A stretch of DNA of 18,306 nt. Source: an uncultured bacterium. GTDB lineage: Bacteria > Bacillota > Clostridia > Lachnospirales > Lachnospiraceae. Numbering within the stretch: the stretch's first letter is position 1; each line of letters starts with the position of its first letter. Below, one piece after another: positions 12,725-18,306 of this stretch. Position numbers and translations under genes: made by a program. The stretch is from positions 1 to 18,306 of the forward strand of contig CAMGRE010000020.1 in assembly GCA_946061355.1 (NCBI GenBank), in the 5' to 3' direction. The notes beneath the pieces are model-generated. The model was not told the DNA's origin, made no database searches, and was given only the letters and a program-made list of their open reading frames with translations.

Positions 12725-14068
12725 ATGCAAAGCTTTAACCCTTTTGAAGAACGGCCCATGATGCTGGATCAATTATTCCTGGACTGGGATCAGATGTCAC
12801 CCTGTCCCTACAACAAAGAAACGGTCAACCCCTACACGAAATGCCGCATTGTCCTGATGAACGGCACGGAATTTGAAGCGCAGTGGTTCAGTCATAATTT
12901 TTCCCGTCACTGCACCAACAATGATATCAGGCGGGAGCTTGCCATCGTCAGACGCCAGGAGCAACAGCAGCAAAAGCTGATCAGCTGTTTAAAACCCCGC
13001 GACGAAAGCATTCTGGAGCACACAATCACCTACGAACAGCTTGCCGTGGATCTGACCGCAGTACTTGCCAAACAGGAAAATGACTGCAATGTAAAAAACG
13101 CTCTGAATTTTGCATTGCTGGAAGACTTTGACCATTTATACCGCTACTCCAACCTGCTCGATTACGAATACGGGATCTGCCCCGAGAAGCTCGTCGGTGG
13201 CTATACAGAGATCACGCCTGCCAGACCGACCATCTCCGAGCACCGCTATCCCGCCGACAGCATTTTCCATCATATCGACAATAAGACGGCATCGCTTGCC
13301 ACAATCCTCAATGTCGGCATCATCACTGCCGCCGAGCAGCAGACAATGAACTTTTACATGAATGTCGCAGCGCTTTATGAGAAATCAGATCTCGGCAGAC
13401 GGCTGTATCAGGAGATCGGTCTGATCGAAGAGGAACACGTGAGCCAGTACGGAAGCCTGATCGACACGAATCCCACGTGGCTGGAAGGTCTGCTGATACA
13501 CGAGTACACAGAATGTTATCTGTACTATTCCTGCATGATGACAGAATGCGACGACTATATCCGGCGGATCTGGGAGCAGTGTCTGGTTCAGGAGATTGCC
13601 CATCTGCACAAGGCAAAGGAACTCCTCTTCAAATACGAGCACAAGGACTGGATGCAGGTTCTGCCCTGCGGCACTTTCCCGGAACTTCTCCATCTGCGTT
13701 CCAATATCGATTATGTGCGTGAGATCATCCGCACCACATCGGGAAATACCGAACAGGAGGAATGTGTCGTTCCTCTCCTGTCCTTAAACGGCAATGACCG
13801 GTTCTTTGCTTTTCAGGATAAAATGAATCACAATGTAAACAGCGTTGCTTCCCACAAAGTGATCGATCAGTATATTAACGCCAAAGGGCAGGATTACCGT
13901 TACGAAACGGGTCCGAATCCTGTATCGGTACTCCGCAACCGCAAGTGCGATAACACTTCCTTTGCCAGAGTCCAGAGTGAGACGCCTGCGGACACGCAGA
14001 TCTGCGGCACGACCAAAAACAACTGCCGCTGCGCCGCCAGAACCGAAATGGGCATCACAACCTTCTGA
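12725..14068 (+). CDS. Large ferritin-like (di-iron carboxylate type) protein, probably spore-related
   Basis: The 447-aa protein of no named family has a clear ferritin-like four-helix pattern in the middle. E204 (TAAEQQTMNFYM) is followed by ExxH at E235-H238 (IEEEHVSQYG), then E260 (IHEYTECYLYY) and a second ExxH at E290-H293 (QEIAHLHKAKE). Spacings of about 30 residues within each helix pair fit a di-iron or di-manganese bundle. An upstream helical pair (E104, E133-H137) looks like a partial second unit. The N-terminus (1-90) and the Cys-containing C-terminal tail (408-435) have no family I recognise. No signal peptide is present. CGGAG lies 5 nt before the ATG, and a sigma-K-like promoter precedes it. 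The next gene, 31 bp downstream, encodes a spore-type LysM-GH18 enzyme. Metal-dependent oxidase, catalase or peroxide protection in the spore coat is a guess. Confidence 0.88.
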   Translation: MQSFNPFEERPMMLDQLFLDWDQMSPCPYNKETVNPYTKCRIVLMNGTEFEAQWFSHNFSRHCTNNDIRRELAIVRRQEQQQQKLISCLKPRDESILEHTITYEQLAVDLTAVLAKQENDCNVKNALNFALLEDFDHLYRYSNLLDYEYGICPEKLVGGYTEITPARPTISEHRYPADSIFHHIDNKTASLATILNVGIITAAEQQTMNFYMNVAALYEKSDLGRRLYQEIGLIEEEHVSQYGSLIDTNPTWLEGLLIHEYTECYLYYSCMMTECDDYIRRIWEQCLVQEIAHLHKAKELLFKYEHKDWMQVLPCGTFPELLHLRSNIDYVREIIRTTSGNTEQEECVVPLLSLNGNDRFFAFQDKMNHNVNSVASHKVIDQYINAKGQDYRYETGPNPVSVLRNRKCDNTSFARVQSETPADTQICGTTKNNCRCAARTEMGITTF

Positions 14069-14099
14069 CGTTATTGAGTTATTGAAAGGAGACCTCTCT

Positions 14100-15254
14100 A
14101 TGATCCTGTATACGGTACAACCGGGTGACAGTCTGGACAGCATCGCCTCGCGATATGACATTTCTCCCGGTACGATTGCCTATGACAACCAGATTCCCTA
14201 CCCGTATGCATTGACACCGGGCGCAGGTCTCCTTCTGTCCCAGGCCTCCATGATGCTGGCCTCCACCGATATTACCGTATCCGAATCCGGCCGATATGCT
14301 TATTCGGGCGGTTATGCCTATCCCTTCATCAACCGGTGGGTTCTGGAACAGACTCTGCCTTACCTTTCGGATCTCTTTGTTTTTTCATACGGCTTCACAA
14401 CAGATGGCATTCTGATTCCCCCGCTGTGGGATGATACCTTCATGATCGCTCTGGCAAAAGAAATGGGGACGGCGCCGATCCTGACACTGACGCCTTTCGG
14501 TCCGGACGGACTCTTTAACAATGCACTGATCCATCAGCTCGTAAATTCTCCCGATGCTACGTCCCGTCTGATCAGCGAACTGACCGTCCAGATGGAAACG
14601 AGAGGGTTTGCCGGAGTGGACATTGATTTTGAATATGTCCTGTCAGAGGACCGGATTCCCTTTGCGGAATTTGTAAGAAAGGTGCACGATGCCATGGAGC
14701 CTCTGGGCTGCATTACCTCCGTTGCCCTCGCGCCCAAGACCTCCGATACACAGGAAGGATTGCTGTACGGCGGCAAAGACTATGCCCTGCTCGGCGCGGC
14801 CGCCGACTATGTACTGTTAATGACCTATGAGTGGGGTTACACCTACGGTCCTCCCATGGCGGTGGCTCCGCTCGATAAGGTCAGACAGGTCGTGGAATAT
14901 GCACTGACCAGAATTCCGGCCGACAAAATCAATCTTGGAATTCCAAATTACGGCTACGACTGGCCGCTCCCCTATGAGCGGGGCGTCACCAAAGCCAAAA
15001 CACTCGGAAATATCGAAGCGAGACAGCTTGCCATCAATCAGGGCGTTCCGATCGAGTTTGACGAACCGGGGCAGTCCCCGCACTTTACCTATAGATCGGA
15101 CAACGTCGATCATGAGGTATGGTTTGAAGATGTCCGGAGCATCCATGGGAAATACAGCCTTGTCAGGGAATACGGTCTGCGCGGCATGAGTACCTGGCAA
15201 ATCATGCAACTGTTCCGCGGCATGTGGCTTTTGCAGAATGCGGAATTCCTATAA
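14100..15254 (+). CDS. LysM-GH18 glycosidase, YaaH/SleL (spore cortex-lytic) type
   Basis: The 384-aa protein has one LysM domain (1-47, YTVQPGDSLDSIASRYDI) and a GH18 catalytic domain (about 60-380). The GH18 signature GFAGVDIDFEYV (169-180) holds D174, D176 and the catalytic acid E178. MTYEWGYTYGP (241-251) and GIPNYGYDWPLP (280-291) are further active-site segments shared with YaaH/SleL. Such enzymes are N-acetylglucosaminidases acting on cortex fragments during germination and are bound to the spore by LysM. YaaH and SleL usually have two LysM units, so one is unusual. No signal peptide is present, as expected for a mother-cell protein placed on the forespore. AGGAG lies 9 nt before the ATG at 14100. 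The frame stays open upstream inside the preceding gene, but homology begins at 14100. It is probably co-transcribed with the ferritin-like gene. Confidence 0.93.
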   Translation: MILYTVQPGDSLDSIASRYDISPGTIAYDNQIPYPYALTPGAGLLLSQASMMLASTDITVSESGRYAYSGGYAYPFINRWVLEQTLPYLSDLFVFSYGFTTDGILIPPLWDDTFMIALAKEMGTAPILTLTPFGPDGLFNNALIHQLVNSPDATSRLISELTVQMETRGFAGVDIDFEYVLSEDRIPFAEFVRKVHDAMEPLGCITSVALAPKTSDTQEGLLYGGKDYALLGAAADYVLLMTYEWGYTYGPPMAVAPLDKVRQVVEYALTRIPADKINLGIPNYGYDWPLPYERGVTKAKTLGNIEARQLAINQGVPIEFDEPGQSPHFTYRSDNVDHEVWFEDVRSIHGKYSLVREYGLRGMSTWQIMQLFRGMWLLQNAEFL

Positions 15255-15258
15255 GTCA

Positions 15259-15287
15259 TTGACACGCAAAACCTACTGTGTTAGTAT
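15259..15287 (+). promoter_or_regulatory. Candidate sigma-A promoter for the C39-like gene
   Basis: TTGACA (15259-15264), a 17 bp spacer and TAGTAT (15282-15287) begin 5 bp after the stop codon of the upstream gene. The implied leader of about 85 nt contains the hairpin at 15315-15344. Confidence 0.5.
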
Positions 15288-15314
15288 GATTTGTATAAAA
15301 AGATTGCAATAAGA

Positions 15315-15344
15315 ACAGTCCAAAGCGCTTACCGCCAGGACTGT
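15315..15344 (+). other. Leader hairpin upstream of the C39-like gene
   Basis: ACAGTCC (15315-15321) pairs with GGACTGT (15338-15344), and GCG/CGC inside the loop adds an inner stem. No T run follows, so it is not a standard terminator. It may stabilise the mRNA or regulate in the 5' leader, or simply end the upstream transcript with help from other factors. Confidence 0.4.
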
Positions 15345-15379
15345 AAGAATACACTGCACAAAGCAAGAGGAGTTACAAC

Positions 15380-16000
15380 GTGAAAAATCCACTGCATTAC
15401 CAGCTATCCGAATATGACTGCGGTCCCACCAGTATGCTGAATGCCATCAGCTTCCTGTTTGAGCGGGAACAGATTCCGCCGGAGATCATCCGAAACATTA
15501 TGCTGTACTGTCTGGACTGCTACAGTGCGGAAGGGATCAGTGGAAAAAGCGGCACCTCCTGCACTGCCATGATGTTCTTAAGCAACTGGCTCAACGGCTT
15601 CGGAAAAATCGGTCAGCTGCCCGTCTCCAGCCGTTATCTGTCAGGCAAAAGCGTGTTTATCGGAAGGGAAAGCTATGTATGTGATGCGCTCAGACGCGGC
15701 GGCGCAGTCGTAGTGCGCCTCTATTACGAAGAGGAGCATTATGTACTGCTGACCGGTATCGAAGACGACCGCGTCCTGATGTTTGATCCCTATTATCAGG
15801 CAGAGAGCCCTGCACCGGACGATATCATCCTCGTAGGTGACCATCCCTTCTCGCACAACCGAATTGTGCCCACACAATATTTCAACAGTGAGGGAACCGG
15901 AATCTACGCTCTGGGACCGACGGATAGCAGGGAAGCAATCCTGATCTTTAACGATACCACAAAACTGACGGCAGAAAAAACGATCGAATATTTTATCTGA
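15380..16000 (+). CDS. Stand-alone C39-like cysteine peptidase family protein
   Basis: The 206-aa protein has a papain-like C39-type layout. The oxyanion Gln Q8 and nucleophile C14 sit in YQLSEYDCGPTSMLNAI (7-23), H120 in EEEHYVLLTGI (117-127), and D136 in VLMFDPYY (132-139). C39 peptidases normally remove double-glycine leaders as the N-terminal domain of ABC exporters. Here there is no transporter domain, membrane segment or signal peptide, and no small GG-leader peptide gene nearby. The substrate is therefore unknown. The GTG start at 15380 has GAGGAG 7 nt upstream. The C-terminal third (140-206) is not recognised. It has its own promoter candidate after the spore-type operon. Catalytic residues look complete, so activity is likely. 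Confidence 0.82.
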   Translation: MKNPLHYQLSEYDCGPTSMLNAISFLFEREQIPPEIIRNIMLYCLDCYSAEGISGKSGTSCTAMMFLSNWLNGFGKIGQLPVSSRYLSGKSVFIGRESYVCDALRRGGAVVVRLYYEEEHYVLLTGIEDDRVLMFDPYYQAESPAPDDIILVGDHPFSHNRIVPTQYFNSEGTGIYALGPTDSREAILIFNDTTKLTAEKTIEYFI

Positions 16001-16034
16001 GTCTCTCCGCAGAGCGCGCTGTTCTCATGGTGTC

Positions 16035-16065
16035 CTGCGTCATCGGTTCACAATCACTGACGCAG
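16035..16065 (-). other. Hairpin at the end of the M20 amidohydrolase gene
   Basis: CTGCGTCA (16035-16042) and TGACGCAG (16058-16065) are perfect 8-nt inverted repeats around 15 nt. The stem overlaps the stop codon of the minus-strand amidohydrolase gene. It lies in the convergent gap, but no T run follows on either strand, so a termination role is only possible. Confidence 0.35.
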
Positions 16066-17202
16066 AGCGATTTCTGCAAACAGTCTCACTGCCGTCCCAA
16101 GGATCTCATCCGGGAATTGATATTCCTGCGTATGAAGCTGCGGATAATCTTCCCCATCCCCGATTCCGACGAAAGCCCCTTCCGTTTCCTGCAGATAGTA
16201 TCCGAAATCCTCCGACCATCGGAAGGGTTCCGAAAGTTCTACCGTTTCCAATCCTGCCTGTAATGCAGCAGTTCTGACGATTTCCAACGCTTTGTCATGA
16301 TTTTCCGTAGCCGGGAAACGCTCGATTTCCGTGATATGGGAATCCAGTCCATCTTCTCCGGCATACCTCCCCACCGTCTTTTGCACATAATCCAAAAGTT
16401 CCCTGAAGTCATCCTCACGTTCTGCCCGCACGGTCAGTCTCAAGGCACCGTCCGCCGCGGATACGCCGTAGGCTCTGCTGCCCGCTTCGATCCCGATCAC
16501 CGTGGAGAGCACCATGCCATTCTGTCCGTTTCTCCGCGCCGCCTCACCCTGCACATCGCAGACGGTCTTTGCCAGCGCAGCCGCCGGATTCCTGCCGGCC
16601 TCCGGGTATGCCGCATGAGCCTGCGCCCCATGGAATGCGATCTCTAGGCCGGTGGAAGCGCACGCAAACGTGCCCTTCTTCAGAAGCACCGCCCCTTGCG
16701 GATATCCCGGGATATTGTGAAATCCATAGATTTCCCTGATCTCCTTCTCACGAAGGAGCGGTGCGCAAAGCGCAGCTCCCTGTCCGGTCTCTTCCGCGGG
16801 CTGAAAGATCAGATAAACACTGCGCACTCCCTGCTCATCATTTCCCTCTCTCTTCCCCGCCTGATGAGCACGTTTCCACTCCGAGAGCACGAGCCCGAGC
16901 CCGGCAAGCGCCGCACTGTGCCCGTCATGACCGCAGTAATGTCCCGGTCTGCCGTCCGAACCACAGACCGCGTCCATATCGGCCCGGAATGCAATCGCTT
17001 CATTCTCCTCTTCCTCGCAGGGCAGCCTGAGCACGGCATAGAACCATTTCCCGCAGTCATGCACCTGCGCATCTGTCTCTCTTTTCATAAAATCCATCAG
17101 CATCGCCTTGGTCCGACGCTCTTCCATAGAACGCTCCGGGCTCTTATGCAGTTCCCGCCGCAGCGCCGCGATCCGATCTATCATCTTCTCCTCTATTTTC
17201 AT
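16054..17202 (-). CDS. M20-family amidohydrolase / aminoacylase-like peptidase
   Basis: The 382-aa cytoplasmic metallohydrolase belongs to the M20 (M20D, N-acyl-amino acid amidohydrolase/IAA-hydrolase) family. Visible marks are HKSPERSMEE (19-28), FRADMDAV (72-79), GHYCGHDGHSAAL (87-99) with metal ligands C90 and H92, FQPAEETGQGA (133-143) with E137/E138, FHNIPG (161-166) with H162, the dimerisation-domain segment HAAYPEAGRNPAAAL (196-210), and a C-terminal LHTQEYQFPDE with the last His ligand. Length is normal. The likely reaction is removal of an acyl group from an N-acyl amino acid or small peptide; the exact substrate cannot be told. GGAGG lies 7 nt before the ATG at 17202; the frame extends 31 codons upstream without support. 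It is divergent from the dihydrouridine synthase gene. Confidence 0.94.
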   Translation of the reverse strand: MKIEEKMIDRIAALRRELHKSPERSMEERRTKAMLMDFMKRETDAQVHDCGKWFYAVLRLPCEEEENEAIAFRADMDAVCGSDGRPGHYCGHDGHSAALAGLGLVLSEWKRAHQAGKREGNDEQGVRSVYLIFQPAEETGQGAALCAPLLREKEIREIYGFHNIPGYPQGAVLLKKGTFACASTGLEIAFHGAQAHAAYPEAGRNPAAALAKTVCDVQGEAARRNGQNGMVLSTVIGIEAGSRAYGVSAADGALRLTVRAEREDDFRELLDYVQKTVGRYAGEDGLDSHITEIERFPATENHDKALEIVRTAALQAGLETVELSEPFRWSEDFGYYLQETEGAFVGIGDGEDYPQLHTQEYQFPDEILGTAVRLFAEIALRQ

Positions 17203-17236
17203 ACGACAACCTCCGTTCCCTTTATTGTAATCTTTT

Positions 17237-17265
17237 TTGACACAAATGGAAGAAAAATATAAGAT
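17237..17265 (+). promoter_or_regulatory. Candidate sigma-A promoter for the dus gene
   Basis: TTGACA (17237-17242) is followed after 17 bp by TAAGAT (17260-17265); an alternative TATAAG at 17258-17263 has a 15 bp spacer. The start codon is about 75 bp downstream. The 136-bp divergent gap holds no other clear feature; the opposite-strand promoter for the amidohydrolase gene is not evident beyond a TACAAT-like -10. Confidence 0.5.
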
Positions 17266-17338
17266 AAATGCAGAAATGAAAAAAGATTCCGCCACTGCAA
17301 AAGGGCAGAATCACCGATACAAAACCAAAAGGAGCCTT

Positions 17339-18277
17339 ATGAAACTATACTTTGCGCCCATGGAGGGCATTACCACCTATCTCTTCCGAAACGCTTATCA
17401 CGCTCATTTTGACGGTGCGGACAAATATTTCACCCCGTTTCTTTCGAACAGCAATATGACGCGCCGCGACGAGAGCGAAATCCTCCCGGAACACAACCGC
17501 GGTATGACTGTGATCCCGCAGATCCTGACGAACCGGGCAGAGGAATTCCTTGCGATCGCCAGACGGGTCGCAGATCTCGGCTACGATACCGTCAACTTAA
17601 ACCTAGGCTGTCCCTCGGGGACAGTGGTTGCCAAAAAGCGCGGCGCCGGATTACTGGCCGATCCCACATCGCTCGACCGTTTCCTGGATCAGATCTATGA
17701 AGCATGTCCGCTGCACATCTCGATCAAAACGAGAATCGGGATCTCCCATCTGTCGGAGTGGGAGGATCTGTTACGGATCTACCGGAAATATCCGATCGAA
17801 GAGTTGATCATCCACCCTCGGCTACAGCAGGACTTCTACAATGGCACGCCACATTACAGTGCGTACCGTCTCGCCGTGGAAATGCTTGCTGATACTTCCA
17901 TTCCACTGTGCTACAACGGCGATATCACCTCCGCGTCCGACCCGGAAACTCTGTCGGACGAACTTCCCGGACTGTCGCGTGTCATGATCGGAAGAGGCCT
18001 CCTCATGAATCCCGATCTGATCGGGGAACTGCATCACAACGTTCCCGATGTACTTTTCAAGGAACGCTTCCGTGCTTTTCACGATGAAATCTATCAGGGA
18101 TACCGCGAGATCATGTCGGGAGATACGCCGACTCTGTATAAGATGAAAGATCTATGGAACTTTATGGGAAAAAACAAGCGCTTCCCGAACCCCGACAAAC
18201 TGTTGAAGAAGATTCGGAAAGCGCAGACATGTTCCGCTTATGACTCCGCGGTATCGGAACTCTTAAGCTGTCTCTGA
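17339..18277 (+). CDS. dus: tRNA-dihydrouridine synthase
   Basis: The 312-aa FMN-dependent enzyme reduces uridine to dihydrouridine in tRNA. Visible marks are the FMN-binding N-terminus YFAPMEGITTYLFR (4-17), NLNLGCPSGTVVAKKRGAGL (86-105) with catalytic C91, IKTRIG (129-134), IIHPRL (157-162) with H159 and R161, CYNGDI, and the phosphate-binding VMIGRGLLMNPDL. A C-terminal helical tRNA-binding domain follows. Length is typical. The start at 17339 is preceded by AAAAGGAG and matches the family N-terminus; an upstream in-frame codon at 17237 lies in the promoter. Which Dus subfamily and which tRNA position it modifies are not decided. The last 29 bases of the window after the stop hold nothing I can assign. 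Confidence 0.96.
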   Translation: MKLYFAPMEGITTYLFRNAYHAHFDGADKYFTPFLSNSNMTRRDESEILPEHNRGMTVIPQILTNRAEEFLAIARRVADLGYDTVNLNLGCPSGTVVAKKRGAGLLADPTSLDRFLDQIYEACPLHISIKTRIGISHLSEWEDLLRIYRKYPIEELIIHPRLQQDFYNGTPHYSAYRLAVEMLADTSIPLCYNGDITSASDPETLSDELPGLSRVMIGRGLLMNPDLIGELHHNVPDVLFKERFRAFHDEIYQGYREIMSGDTPTLYKMKDLWNFMGKNKRFPNPDKLLKKIRKAQTCSAYDSAVSELLSCL

Positions 18278-18306
18278 CGAAGCACAAACAGCACACCGAT
18301 CATAAG

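Noticed and set aside
13962..14100. Upstream extension of the LysM-GH18 gene by 46 codons
   Set aside because: The extension overlaps the end of the ferritin-like gene, is Arg/Pro-rich and lacks a ribosome binding site; the LysM domain starts directly at the ATG at 14100.
15380..16000. Bacteriocin or lanthipeptide export locus around the C39-like gene
   Set aside because: No ABC transporter, modification enzyme or short GG-leader peptide gene lies within the window.

Overview
The window looks like chromosomal DNA from a Gram-positive, endospore-forming anaerobe of the Clostridia, most likely a Lachnospiraceae-type gut bacterium. The grounds are the gene content (RelP-type alarmone synthetase, DUF3048/YerB-like protein, LysM plus GH18 spore-type enzyme, AGCS symporter, BspA-type repeats), AGGAGG ribosome binding sites, mid-range GC, and promoter-like sequences of the mother-cell sporulation type. 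I see no rRNA, tRNA, CRISPR array, phage gene or transposase gene. The genus assignment is inference.

Positions 1-2060: a minus-strand hemolysin III/PAQR membrane protein, a small conserved-looking minus-strand protein and a divergent plus-strand small alarmone synthetase (relP type) with an extended -10 promoter and an intrinsic terminator. Positions 2076-4565: a bidirectional terminator hairpin, then minus-strand galE and a UDP-sugar pyrophosphorylase of the eukaryotic UAP/AGX type, which together suggest handling of UDP-hexoses and UDP-N-acetylhexosamines.

Positions 4644-9058 form a tight minus-strand operon. In transcription order it is a metallopeptidase-like/VWA protein (DUF2201 type), a MoxR-like AAA+ ATPase that overlaps it by 4 bp, a leucine-rich-repeat protein that starts within 15 bp of the ATPase stop, and a membrane-anchored SurA-N-like protein. 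Upstream of it, separated by a hairpin, is a secreted DUF3048 protein on the same strand (9152-10201).

Positions 10307-15254 are the sporulation-like part: a 12-cysteine protein, a large ferritin-like protein and a LysM-GH18 enzyme. The first two are preceded by the same promoter-like arrangement (CTGTCAC, 17 bp, CATA), as expected for sigma-K/sigma-E type mother-cell promoters. A minus-strand AGCS alanine/glycine:cation symporter lies between them.

The most unusual object is the 444-bp non-coding stretch 10780-11223, which fills the gap between two convergent genes almost from stop codon to stop codon. It is one long imperfect inverted repeat. The strands of an internal loop half-way up the stem do not pair with each other. 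Each is instead perfectly complementary (16 and 14 nt) to one half of the apical region. This fits a large structured RNA with two crossing loop-to-internal-loop helices, or an unusual fold-back mobile element. I do not recognise it.

Positions 15259-18277: a stand-alone C39-like cysteine peptidase on the plus strand, a minus-strand M20-family amidohydrolase, and a divergent plus-strand tRNA-dihydrouridine synthase.
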